A stretch of DNA of 64,000 nucleotides from assembly GCA_964389475.1 (NCBI GenBank), contig CAYMFD010000001.1, forward strand, positions 109,924 to 173,923. Reading direction: 5' to 3'. This document shows, one piece after another, positions 28,797-37,972 of the stretch. The stretch's first letter is position 1. Each line of letters opens with the position of its first letter. The position numbers and the translations under genes are program-made. Below the pieces are notes generated by a model, which saw only the letters and a list, made by a program, of their open reading frames with translations, was not told the DNA's origin and did no database searches. Source of the DNA: CAYMFD01 sp964389475. Its GTDB lineage: Bacteria > Bacteroidota > Bacteroidia > Chitinophagales > Saprospiraceae.

Positions 28797-31670
28797 ATGA
28801 AGTACTTATTGACACTGGCCATCGCTGCACTCGTAGCTTCCATATCTGCGCAGGACTTTTATCAGATGGATGCCGTACAGACTATCGAAGTCACTTTTGC
28901 AGAAAGTAATTGGGACCAGCTTATGGACGCTGCCTATGCCGCTGACGCTGGCTATATATTGGCACAGTCAGTCACTATCAATGGTGTCACTATGGATAGC
29001 GTAGGCGTCAAGTACAAGGGCAACAGCTCCTACCGGTCTAGTCAGGTTAAGAACCCCTGGCACATCGAACTGGACACCTACAAAGACCATGCGTATGACG
29101 GCTACACGGATATCAAACTAGCCAATGGTAATAAGGATCCGTCCTTGATTAGAGATGTTCTAGCTTACCAAGTCGTACGACAGTACATGGAGGCTCCTTT
29201 AGCCAATTTTGCCAATTTGTATGTCAATGGTGAACTGATTGGGCTATATGCCAACACTGAGTCCGTATCAAAGAAGTTTATGAATAGCCGCTTTGGCTCT
29301 AAGAATAATACTCGCTTTAAGTGTTCGCCACCCGAAGGGGCAGGCCCGCAGGCTCGTAACCTGCCTCGACTAGTCCACCTAGGCCCTGATAGCACAGACT
29401 ACTATGATGCCTATGAGCTCAAGTCTGATGCAGGATGGCAGGAGCTCATCGACCTATGTGATACCCTCGCTAATCACACGGCAGATATCGAACAAATACT
29501 TGATGTAGATCGAGCTCTCTGGATGCTGGCCTTTAACAATACGATCGTCAACCTAGACAGCTATATCGGTGCTTTCGCACAGAATTACTACCTCTATCGT
29601 AGCGACCAGGGTCAGTTTATGCCGATCGTCTGGGACCTTAATGAGTCTTTCGGTGGATTCTCTATGACGGGTACCTCTAGTCTCAATAGTACCACGGCCA
29701 AGCAGCAGATGACCCACTTGCTCCACGAAAACAATGACGACTATCCACTCGTGCAGCAGCTACTGGCTATACCTACCTACAAGCGTATGTATCTAGCTCA
29801 TATGAAGACTATCGTAGAAGAAAACTTCGACAATGGTGCTTACTACGATGTAGCGGAGAGCTTGCAAGTGGTAATCGATGAGGCCGTACAGGCGGACGGC
29901 AACAAGTTTTATACATATGCTAACTTTCTCACTAGCCTAGACAGTGATCTTACTGCTGGCCGTGACCGGATCCCTGGTATAGCCTCACTCATGGAGGGTC
30001 GTGCTGCTTACTTGCTGGGTCTGCCGGACTTTAGCAATGCGGAGCCAAGTATTGATGATATTACCTTGTCTGATGATGTGCCCAGTGTAGGAGATGTTAT
30101 CAACATTACAGCTGCTGCGACGGAGGCTAGTACGGTCATGCTATCATACAGGAGTACGCAAGGCACTGCGCCATTTACCACTGTTGAGATGTTCGATGAT
30201 GGTGCACACGGAGATGGCGCTGCCGGAGACGGCGTCTATGGTGTGGAGCTGCCTATCTCTAGCGACAAAGTCGACTACTACATCTATGCAGAGAATGATG
30301 ACATTGGATTGTTTTCTCCTAGAAGGGCTGCTCATGAGTACTACACCATCACTGCTACTGCGATTACCTCTACGACTGGGGTAGTGATCAATGAGTTCAT
30401 GGCGTCTAACGATGCTACGATTGCTGATCAGGATGGCGAGTTTGACGACTGGATAGAGCTGTATAATAATGATAGTATAGCCGTCGACCTTAGTGGCTAC
30501 TACCTGACGGACGATGGTACGGACTTGACACAGTGGACATTTCCTAGTGGTACGATCATCGAATCAGGCGATTACCTCATCATATGGGCGGATGATGATA
30601 CAGATCAGGCAGGTCTACATGCGACCTTTAAGCTGTCAGGCTCTGGCGAGTCTGTAATATTGAGCGGTCCAGACTCTATGACCATTGACGCTGTTGACTA
30701 CCCGGAGCAGACGACTGACGTCTCCTATGCTCGTATACCTAATGGTACTGGAGACTTTCAGGCTGCGGCTCCTACTTTTGACGATAATAATGACAATAGG
30801 GCAGATTGTACTGCCGCTGGCGGTGATGCTGATAGTGATGGCGTATGCGCAGATGTAGACTGTGATGATAACGATGCATCGATCGGTGCTATGATGGCAC
30901 CAGGTAGTGCCTGTGATGACGGCGATGCCTCCACCCAAAACGATGTGGTACTAGCCGATGGCTGCACTTGCGAGGGTACACCTACCATGCTGTCTAATGT
31001 AGTGATCAACGAGTTTATGGCGTCTAACGATGTGACTGTCGCTGACCAAGACGGTGATTTCGACGACTGGATAGAGCTGTACAATAACGATGACGTAGAG
31101 GTAGACCTTAGTGGCTACTTTTTCTCTGATGATGCGGATGAGGTGACCAAGTGGGAATTTCCTGTCGGAACTAGCATCGCTGCAGGTGGCTACCTGATCG
31201 TATGGGCGGATGAAGACTTAGATCAAGAAGGACTCCACGCTGACTTTAAGCTGTCGGGTGGGGGAGAGTCAGTTGTGTTGAGTACATCAGATACAACAGT
31301 GATTGATGCCCTGGACTACCCAGAGCAGAATGCGGATATATCCTATGGCCGATTTCCTAATGGTACGGGAGACTTTCAGACTATGACACCGACCTTTAAT
31401 GCAGAGAATACAATGTCGACAGCTGTAGCTGATGTGGTAGTTAGACAGGAGGATGTGATCGTGTATCCTAATCCCGCCATCGACTACGTCACTATCGAAG
31501 CTCTCAGCGCAGAGACGACGGATAAGACTATAACTGTCCAGGATATTACTGGTGCAGTGGTGCATAGAGGTACTCTAGCGACTCGTACAACCATCAATAC
31601 GTCTAACTGGCCTAGCGGTTTGTACATCGTGAGGGTCAAGGGAGTTAGCATCAAGCTTTTTGTGCTGTAG
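28797..31670 (+). CDS. secreted CotH kinase-family protein with two lamin-tail domains and T9SS sorting domain
   Basis: 957 residues with signal peptide MKYLLTLAIAALVASISAQ. Residues ~25-410 form a CotH-like domain (VKYKGNSSYRSSQVKNPWHIELD, the family substrate-loop region, then IKLANGNKDPSLIRDVLAY and FMPIVWDLNESFGGF). CotH proteins are atypical secreted kinases acting on extracellular proteins. An Ig-like stretch (~420-510) is followed by lamin-tail domain 1 (~527-660), a Cys/Asp-rich MopE-like insert with CDDNDAS (~665-735), lamin-tail domain 2 (~737-865), and a type A sorting domain (VYPNPAIDYVTI). A short (CA)n run lies directly upstream of the ATG. The gene is monocistronic by spacing. 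Confidence 0.88.
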   Translation: MKYLLTLAIAALVASISAQDFYQMDAVQTIEVTFAESNWDQLMDAAYAADAGYILAQSVTINGVTMDSVGVKYKGNSSYRSSQVKNPWHIELDTYKDHAYDGYTDIKLANGNKDPSLIRDVLAYQVVRQYMEAPLANFANLYVNGELIGLYANTESVSKKFMNSRFGSKNNTRFKCSPPEGAGPQARNLPRLVHLGPDSTDYYDAYELKSDAGWQELIDLCDTLANHTADIEQILDVDRALWMLAFNNTIVNLDSYIGAFAQNYYLYRSDQGQFMPIVWDLNESFGGFSMTGTSSLNSTTAKQQMTHLLHENNDDYPLVQQLLAIPTYKRMYLAHMKTIVEENFDNGAYYDVAESLQVVIDEAVQADGNKFYTYANFLTSLDSDLTAGRDRIPGIASLMEGRAAYLLGLPDFSNAEPSIDDITLSDDVPSVGDVINITAAATEASTVMLSYRSTQGTAPFTTVEMFDDGAHGDGAAGDGVYGVELPISSDKVDYYIYAENDDIGLFSPRRAAHEYYTITATAITSTTGVVINEFMASNDATIADQDGEFDDWIELYNNDSIAVDLSGYYLTDDGTDLTQWTFPSGTIIESGDYLIIWADDDTDQAGLHATFKLSGSGESVILSGPDSMTIDAVDYPEQTTDVSYARIPNGTGDFQAAAPTFDDNNDNRADCTAAGGDADSDGVCADVDCDDNDASIGAMMAPGSACDDGDASTQNDVVLADGCTCEGTPTMLSNVVINEFMASNDVTVADQDGDFDDWIELYNNDDVEVDLSGYFFSDDADEVTKWEFPVGTSIAAGGYLIVWADEDLDQEGLHADFKLSGGGESVVLSTSDTTVIDALDYPEQNADISYGRFPNGTGDFQTMTPTFNAENTMSTAVADVVVRQEDVIVYPNPAIDYVTIEALSAETTDKTITVQDITGAVVHRGTLATRTTINTSNWPSGLYIVRVKGVSIKLFVL

Positions 31671-31801
31671 GTAGTAGAAGCATAGCCATCCGAATGACAG
31701 AACCCTGCCAAGTAGGCCAGGGCCTTAGCAAAGACGTCTAGTGGTAAAGCAACGACAATATTTACGGCACGTTTAGCTTAACGTGGCGGTAAAGACTAGC
31801 C

Positions 31802-33238
31802 TCACCTGAATGTTGACAGTAAGAATAACTGATCCATCGTGATACAGTGGTCTACTTCTGGAGTTCCGCCATTATTGGCCATACCGTAAGGGGTGACTAT
31901 CGTATTGAATACTGTTTTACGAGTCTTTGATAGCTCTATAAAGCGAGCACGCCTACTGCGCAGTTGCTTAGCCATGTCGGTGGTAACGATGAGGTCAGCA
32001 TTGTAAAATTTCATCTCACAGAGATTAATGGATCGGTCTGCACGGTCGATTAACATATCAATCTGTATGACAGCGCCGGTCTCTGGTTGGCGAGCGAGAT
32101 AGCTAGATACCTGGGACTGGATGCCTGCGATGCTTAGTGCCATCTTGATAGCTTGGGCATGCTTGATACATAGATTTTCGAAGGCATAGCCCCGCCAGAC
32201 TTTGTAGCTATTATCTGTCGACTGCTGCAGCCAGACATCCTGGTGGCCGGGTCGCTGTCCCTCTATAAATCGTAGATAGAATAGGGAATACTCATCCGTG
32301 AGCCTATAGAGGGTGTCTCTCTTTTTCTTTTGGAATGGATGGATAGTGGTGATAAAGGTCGATGCCTCTAGCTCGGTGAGTATTTTTGATAGGCCACCGC
32401 CATTGCTATGCGTGGTGCTGTCTATGATCTCTTGACGAGTGAGGCCTTTCCATTTAGTCGCTAGAGCCCTGATCACCTCTACGTGTCGTTCGTGGTCGTC
32501 GAAGAGTGCAGCGTACAGATTGTCAAATTCGCGGCGTAGGGGGCCGTCTTTTTGAAAGCACAACCTGTCTATACACTGTGTGGCAGACTCTCCGCGCTGT
32601 AGGTGCTGGAGGTAGTGTGGTACGCCGCCTACCGCCATGTATAGTTTGATGATCTCGTAGTTGGTTAGTGCAGGGTTGACCTGGTGTACCATCTCTCGAG
32701 TCTCTGCTAGTGTAAAGGGCTTGAGGTCTATACGTGCAGTGACTCGATTGTGCAATCCACCCTTATTATCGACTACTTTGGTGAGCATCCACGAGGCCGC
32801 TGACCCGCAGATAATCACGAGGATATTCTGGCGACTGGCCCAGTCATTCCACCAGTAGGTAAACTCCTGCAAAAATCCAGAACGGTGACTGGCCATCCAT
32901 GGTAGCTCGTCCAAAAAGACGACTCGCTTGCGCTTGACTTTGCGTAGGCCAGATAGATAGCCTCGTAGCTGGGCAAATGCCTGATCCCAACCACTAGCTG
33001 GAGCAGGTCCCATACCAGGAGCCATGTATGACCCTAACTTTTCACTAAACTTGGCAAGCTGCTGGCGCTTAGTAACATGCTGCGTACCTACGAACTCGAA
33101 GTCCATTTTGGCTTCCAAATGCTGACGGACCAGATAAGTCTTACCTACCCTTCGCCTACCTACTATAGCTAGCATATGTGACTTCTTACTGGCCATTAGG
33201 GTGTCTATATAATCCCGCTCAACTGATCTACCTATCAT
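31802..33238 (-). CDS. P-loop ATPase (ATPase_2/DUF234 type) with PD-(D/E)XK nuclease-like domain, paralog of 23721-25151
   Basis: 478 residues, collinear over its whole length with the gene at 23721. Walker A GRRRVGKT (~27-34), Walker B VVFLDELPW, CGSAASWM, KGGLHNRV and AVGGVPHYL are shared. The C-terminal AFENLCIKH, IDMLIDRAD and CEMK give the E...D...ExK pattern of PD-(D/E)XK nucleases. The ATG at 33238 lies 2 bp from the nearest half-site of palindrome array B, so the array occupies the promoter and 5' leader. Biological function is unknown. The repeated combination of this protein with its own array suggests the array is its target or regulator. Confidence 0.88.
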   Translation of the reverse strand: MIGRSVERDYIDTLMASKKSHMLAIVGRRRVGKTYLVRQHLEAKMDFEFVGTQHVTKRQQLAKFSEKLGSYMAPGMGPAPASGWDQAFAQLRGYLSGLRKVKRKRVVFLDELPWMASHRSGFLQEFTYWWNDWASRQNILVIICGSAASWMLTKVVDNKGGLHNRVTARIDLKPFTLAETREMVHQVNPALTNYEIIKLYMAVGGVPHYLQHLQRGESATQCIDRLCFQKDGPLRREFDNLYAALFDDHERHVEVIRALATKWKGLTRQEIIDSTTHSNGGGLSKILTELEASTFITTIHPFQKKKRDTLYRLTDEYSLFYLRFIEGQRPGHQDVWLQQSTDNSYKVWRGYAFENLCIKHAQAIKMALSIAGIQSQVSSYLARQPETGAVIQIDMLIDRADRSINLCEMKFYNADLIVTTDMAKQLRSRRARFIELSKTRKTVFNTIVTPYGMANNGGTPEVDHCITMDQLFLLSTFR

Positions 33239-33240
33239 GT

Positions 33241-33397
33241 ATTATCCGCTTTATCTACCACAAATATACGAGATAAAGCGACTGATAATAACTCTATTAG
33301 TCGCTTTATGTACCCTAAATATACTAGATAAAGCGGATGATAATTGTTGTATCATTCGCTTTATCTATCCTTTAGTCAATACTTAAAGCGGATGATA
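33241..33397. repeat. array B: alternating palindromic half-sites, 55-bp period, upstream of second ATPase-nuclease gene
   Basis: Six half-sites alternate in direction. The CGCTTTAT-type arms are at 33241-33256, 33296-33310 and 33351-33367. The ATAAAGCG-type arms are at 33271-33290, 33326-33344 and 33384-33397. Like arms are exactly 55 bp apart. Two full palindromes (33271-33310 and 33326-33367) lie between single end half-sites. The first palindrome carries AAAGCGACT opposite AGTCGCTTT while the others have GCGGAT/ATCCGC-type arms, a matched change. The segments between palindromes are related (AAATATACxAGA twice), so the array grew by tandem duplication. The layout is the same as array A but the arm sequence is different. 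Confidence 0.9.
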
Positions 33398-33455
33398 GGT
33401 CGTATTTTTACTGCCTTGGACCCTCAGCATTCATACCTAAATGTGGCTTCTAACG

Positions 33456-33492
33456 AAAAGCCCCCGAAGCGCATACGAGCTTCGGGGGCTTT
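33456..33492 (-). terminator. strong bidirectional terminator between ATPase array and metalloprotease gene
   Basis: A 14-bp stem (AAAGCCCCCGAAGC at 33457-33470 with its complement at 33479-33492) and an 8-nt loop. On the minus strand it is followed by TTTTCG, 25 bp after the stop of the metalloprotease gene. Runs of T on both strands allow it to work in either direction. Confidence 0.85.
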
Positions 33493-33516
33493 GATATTTA
33501 CAAGGTATTTGCTGCT

Positions 33517-36108
33517 CTATTGCTTCACGATTTTAGTCACCGTGGCTGCATTATCACTCGTAACCTGCACTAGTAGTACGCCAGGCATCACACGACTCAA
33601 GTCAAGCTCTGCACGTGCACCATCTATATCTACTGGTACTGTAATTACGGCACCATTGATCTGATAGACGTTTACCGTTTTGATGTCCGCCTCAGCCTCT
33701 ACTGTGGCGAAGTGGCTAGCAGGATTGGGGTAGACCTTTATATCTAGCGACTCATTACTTACGACTTGGCCTGTGGCGGTAATCTCGGCACGCTTAGTCT
33801 TAGTAGCAGTACCGTAAGTGAGGGTCACCTCATCTATGTAGATATGGTCGGCATTACTACTAGCGTCGCACCTGACTCTAAAGGCAGCGTCAGTAGCTAG
33901 ATTGTAATTGTGACCATTGAGGTCTAGTATGACTTGGTAAAACGTATTGTTGTTAAAGTCGCTACCTCTAGCATAGTTGCCGATCACGAGCCAGTCAGCC
34001 CCATCGTAGTACTCTACGAAGATGTCTTCGCCGTTTTCCATACTAAAGGCGTAGAATGTGAAGCCTAATGTTACCTGGCCATAGTTGCTAAGGTCTACGG
34101 TAGGGGAGGTCATGGACGATGCCGGGCCTGTATTATCCCGTAGCCGTATACTGTAGCTACCCTCTGCAGCTCGAGTGGTGTTGTTGACTCTAGCGCAGTC
34201 ACTACCACCATCTAGCCAGCTATCCCATCCAGTCTCGAAGTAGTGGCCCCATATCTGCCCGTTACCGTTATTGCAGGGGGTACAGTCTGGTCCACCGCAA
34301 TCTATACCAGTCTCATTACCATTCTGTATGCCATCACTACATGTTGAGGTCGTACTGCTCAGGCAAAAGGTCGTCACCTCATTACTGCCAAAGCTACCAC
34401 CACTTGCAACAGAGGTAGACCCTGTCGTGACGCTATAACTACCACTGCCGTATGAGCAACAGATACCATCGCCATAACTATCATTGATCGTAAATGTATA
34501 GCAACCGTCAGGCAGGCATAAAGAGTCCGTAATCGTAGTACCCAGCGCTAGGCCGTTATATGGTCCACCGCTAGCTAGGGTGATAGCCGCGTCGTTCGTG
34601 ATCGTCCATGTTGTCTCCGACCCATAGCTATCTAGTGTTACGCTGACCGTAAGATCATTACACGTCGGAGTAGTACAGGGTGTACAGTCAGGTCCACCAC
34701 AGTCTATACCAGTCTCGTTACCATTTTGTACGCCATCAGTACAGGTGGGTGCCACCGCAGATGATAGGCAGAAGGTCGTAGTCTCCGTACTGGCGAATGT
34801 GCCGCCTGTAGCTAATGAGCTGCCGCCCGACGTGACGCTATAGCCGCCATTGCCATAGCTGCAGCACATACCATCGCCGTAGCTATCATTGATGGTAAAG
34901 GTGTAGCAGTCATCTGCAAGGCAGAGTGTATCTGTGATTGTTGTCCCATTGTCGCTACCGGTGTAGGAGCCGCCAGATGCAAGGGTAGCACCACTAGAGT
35001 TGATAAGACTCCAGCTGGTCTCGCTCGCATAGCCGTCCAGTGTGATAGAGATTACCGTCTCATTGTATGCACAACTACCAGAGCAAGGGGAGCAGTCTGG
35101 TCCACCGCAGTCTGTTCCCGTCTCGCTACCATTCTGTATACCATCGCTACAGGTAGGTGCGGGAGCTGCGCCACAGCCAGTACTGGTCACTAAACTAGAC
35201 CTTGCGCCACTTGATGCAAAAAGTGCTTGCATCCTTGATTTTTGACCTTGTGTGAATAGATTCATACAAGCATCATCGCTATAGTCCATGTAGTTAGCTA
35301 TCATATCAATAGAGCCGCAAGAGACATGTCCTGCGTCGCAGCCATAGTTAGGGCCGTCAGAAGTAGGGGTGTCGCCGACTAGGTCATCGACACCACAGCT
35401 ACCGTCACCCCATATATGACGTAGGTTGAGCCAGTGGCCTACCTCGTGGGTAGCTGTCCGACCTAGGTCAAATGGAGCTTGAGCTGTACCAGTAGTACCA
35501 GTATAGCGGTAGTCACATACAATTCCGTCGGTTGGCGCTGGCCCTCCAGGAAACTGTGCATAGCCTAGAAAACCATCCAGTGGGCATACCCAGAAGTTGA
35601 GGTACTGATCTCGTGGCCACGCATCGTGACCACCGCTATTACCAAATTTTACATCGTCGTTACTACTAAAGGACGATCTAGAGGTAGCCGTTCGCGTGAT
35701 GCCAGATGTAGCATTGCCGCTAGGGTCGAGACTCGCTAGACAAAATTCGATCTCTATGTCGGCACCTTGAGGCCACGTTGTGTTGGCGTCACTGTTGAGA
35801 CGTCTGAAGTCATCATTGAGTACTTGGAGTTGTGACTGTAGCTGAGCAGTCGACACATTCTGCGTCGTAGAATTGTACACGACGTGAAAGACGACTGGTA
35901 TCGTCACGATACCATTGAAGGACTTCTGAGATTGATCAATAAACTGCTGCGTGTGCTTTTCGATTTGTTGCAGCGTAATAAGTCGGTTGGGATCTTGCTC
36001 GATTTGTTGATCGAGGTGATGCATAGCACTGCATGTTCGCTGCGCTGTAGCATAGTGCGAGTTAAGTAGGCTCGCAAATACAATTAGGAGGAATAGAAAC
36101 TTGTCCAT
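33517..36108 (-). CDS. secreted M43 (pappalysin-like) zinc metalloprotease with Cys-rich repeats and T9SS sorting domain
   Basis: 863 residues with signal peptide MDKFLFLLIVFASLLNSHYATAQ. The catalytic domain (~60-310) has the metzincin motif HEVGHWLNLRH and the Met-turn NYMDYSDD, plus the structural segment DLVGDTP typical of M43B proteases. Then three linker units of the form CsDGiQNGxETGxDCGGPDCxPC alternate with two near-identical ~105-residue modules containing TFTINDSYGDG(M/I)CCSYG. A ~150-residue jelly-roll-like domain (HYFETGWDSWLDGG) and a type A sorting domain (VYPNPASHFATVE) complete it. It probably digests extracellular protein at the cell surface. A strong terminator follows the gene. 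Confidence 0.92.
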   Translation of the reverse strand: MDKFLFLLIVFASLLNSHYATAQRTCSAMHHLDQQIEQDPNRLITLQQIEKHTQQFIDQSQKSFNGIVTIPVVFHVVYNSTTQNVSTAQLQSQLQVLNDDFRRLNSDANTTWPQGADIEIEFCLASLDPSGNATSGITRTATSRSSFSSNDDVKFGNSGGHDAWPRDQYLNFWVCPLDGFLGYAQFPGGPAPTDGIVCDYRYTGTTGTAQAPFDLGRTATHEVGHWLNLRHIWGDGSCGVDDLVGDTPTSDGPNYGCDAGHVSCGSIDMIANYMDYSDDACMNLFTQGQKSRMQALFASSGARSSLVTSTGCGAAPAPTCSDGIQNGSETGTDCGGPDCSPCSGSCAYNETVISITLDGYASETSWSLINSSGATLASGGSYTGSDNGTTITDTLCLADDCYTFTINDSYGDGMCCSYGNGGYSVTSGGSSLATGGTFASTETTTFCLSSAVAPTCTDGVQNGNETGIDCGGPDCTPCTTPTCNDLTVSVTLDSYGSETTWTITNDAAITLASGGPYNGLALGTTITDSLCLPDGCYTFTINDSYGDGICCSYGSGSYSVTTGSTSVASGGSFGSNEVTTFCLSSTTSTCSDGIQNGNETGIDCGGPDCTPCNNGNGQIWGHYFETGWDSWLDGGSDCARVNNTTRAAEGSYSIRLRDNTGPASSMTSPTVDLSNYGQVTLGFTFYAFSMENGEDIFVEYYDGADWLVIGNYARGSDFNNNTFYQVILDLNGHNYNLATDAAFRVRCDASSNADHIYIDEVTLTYGTATKTKRAEITATGQVVSNESLDIKVYPNPASHFATVEAEADIKTVNVYQINGAVITVPVDIDGARAELDLSRVMPGVLLVQVTSDNAATVTKIVKQ

Positions 36109-36517
36109 AATGGGAAACTAAATGAGTTAGTCAACACGATCTTTTATCACTTTTGATAGAAAATCGTATTGTGCAGTATTGCAATAAGTACCGCATAATG
36201 CGGCGGACAACTCTATAGGCTTTTAAATACTCGGCTAATTGTTTTTCAAGTGATTAATAAAGGGTGTATACCTCTTGGGGAGAGGTAGTAGTTCATGTAC
36301 AGATGAAAGGCCTTGACTCATTTATTGGTCCTTGCAACTAAATACATATTAGAATTATTTACAATATCTGTTCCAAAAAAGGTGGAACCCTTGCTCTTAT
36401 CACGATTAGGGCCTGTTTTTCTGGGTGTCTTTAAATGAAAAAACTAGGTGACATTCGTTTTAGATTGCTCGATTGCCAGTAACCTCACTACGGACTAAGG
36501 GGCTACCTTTGTTACTC
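36109..36517. other. 409-bp divergent intergenic region
   Basis: Lies between the minus-strand protease gene and the plus-strand helicase gene, so it must hold promoters for both. It is AT-rich, with TTAATAAAGGGTG near 36253 and TTTAAATGAAAAAAC near 36430. No gene, RNA or clear Bacteroidota promoter consensus was recognised. Confidence 0.35.
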
Positions 36518-37816
36518 ATGGACCTATTATCACAATCCCTTCACAAGCTAGGCATAGAGGCACTCAATCCTATGCAGGAAGAGGCACGGCTAGCTATCAC
36601 GCATGCACCAGATGTATTGCTCTTATCACCTACAGGGAGTGGTAAGACCTTGGCTTTTTTATTGCCCATCTTTGAGTCGATGTCTCAAGGCTCAGAAGGT
36701 GTCCAGGCTTTGATCTTAGCGCCGTCTAGGGAGTTAGCCATACAGATAGAGTCGGTCGCTCGTGCCATGGCTACAGGTTACAAGGTTAATGTGGTGTATG
36801 GCGGTCGACCCATAAAGAAAGATTTTGCTGACCTCAATACTACGCCAGATCTGCTCATAGGTACGCCTGGTAGGATAGGGGACCATCTACGTCGTGGTAC
36901 GTTCGATGGCGCATTGATCCCTTGCTTAGTTCTAGATGAGTATGACAAGTCACTGGAGCTGGGTTTTGACGAGGCCATGTCGGAGCTGTACATGTATCTA
37001 CCACATCTAGAGCGGCGCATATTGACATCGGCGACCATTGGTGTAGATGTGCCAGACTGGTTCTACAGTTTTAATCCACTAGAGATAGACTACCTGGGTG
37101 AGGCCTCAGGGCAGTTGACCATACGACGTATCGTCTCCTCAGAAAAGGATAAGCTGGCTCGACTTGCAGATTCACTTGCCTACCTACGTGGTAAGAGGGG
37201 TATTATATTTCTCAACTACAAGGATAGTATCAAGCGTACCAGCGACTACCTCAATGAGCAAGGTATTAAGCATGGTGTATTTTACGGAGGTCTAGACCAG
37301 TATGATCGTGAGCGGTCGCTCATCAAGTTTCGTAATGGCAGTCATGATATACTGCTAGCTACCGACCTTGCTGCTAGGGGTATTGATATACCGGCATTGG
37401 ACTACATCATTCACTACCACCTACCGCTCAAGCGAGAGGAGTTCGTGCATCGTAATGGACGTACGGCACGTATGCACCAGGATGGTATTGCTTATGTGCT
37501 GCACTGGGTAGATGACGAGCTGCCAGACTTTGTACCCAAGTCTGAGGAGGAGGAGATCTCAGATCCTGCCACAGCCAGTCATACAGCATGGTCTACCATC
37601 TTGATTTCGGGTGGTCGACGTGATAAGATCAGCAAGGGTGATATTGCAGGTTTTTGTATGAAGGTGGGTGATGTGGCGAAAGATCAGCTAGGGCTTATCC
37701 ACTTAAAACAAGACTGTGCCTTCGTAGCTATAGCTACGCCTGTCGTCGATGCTGCCATAGCTCAACTGGACAATCAGCGCCTTAAGAAGCGTAAGGTCAG
37801 GGTCTACGAGATTTAG
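36518..37816 (+). CDS. DEAD-box RNA helicase with DbpA-type RNA-binding domain
   Basis: The frame opens at a TTG (36473), but ATG 36518 gives the normal N-terminus leading into the Q motif (LGIEALNPMQ), so 432 residues. Motifs: I SPTGSGKT (37-44), Ia PSRELA, Ib TPGR, II DEYD (140-143, in place of DEAD), III SAT (~170), V ARGIDIP (~287), VI HRNGRTAR (311-318). The C-terminal ~75 residues (RRDKISKGDIAGFC... to KRKVRVYEI) look like the DbpA RNA-binding domain, which in E. coli DbpA binds 23S rRNA hairpin 92. This suggests a role in large-subunit ribosome assembly. The DEYD variant keeps the catalytic D and E. Confidence 0.9.
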   Translation: MDLLSQSLHKLGIEALNPMQEEARLAITHAPDVLLLSPTGSGKTLAFLLPIFESMSQGSEGVQALILAPSRELAIQIESVARAMATGYKVNVVYGGRPIKKDFADLNTTPDLLIGTPGRIGDHLRRGTFDGALIPCLVLDEYDKSLELGFDEAMSELYMYLPHLERRILTSATIGVDVPDWFYSFNPLEIDYLGEASGQLTIRRIVSSEKDKLARLADSLAYLRGKRGIIFLNYKDSIKRTSDYLNEQGIKHGVFYGGLDQYDRERSLIKFRNGSHDILLATDLAARGIDIPALDYIIHYHLPLKREEFVHRNGRTARMHQDGIAYVLHWVDDELPDFVPKSEEEEISDPATASHTAWSTILISGGRRDKISKGDIAGFCMKVGDVAKDQLGLIHLKQDCAFVAIATPVVDAAIAQLDNQRLKKRKVRVYEI

Positions 37817-37972
37817 TATTGATTGGATGGTTTTTGTTCCTTTCCTGGCCCTTTTGGCCTATCACGCCATGCTGCCGTACAGTCTCATTATGACGTCTAC
37901 GTGACTTTTTCTGTTGTTTTACGTCTAAGAAGTGGTTTTCAATAAATTTCAAATAACTAATAAATTTTAATT

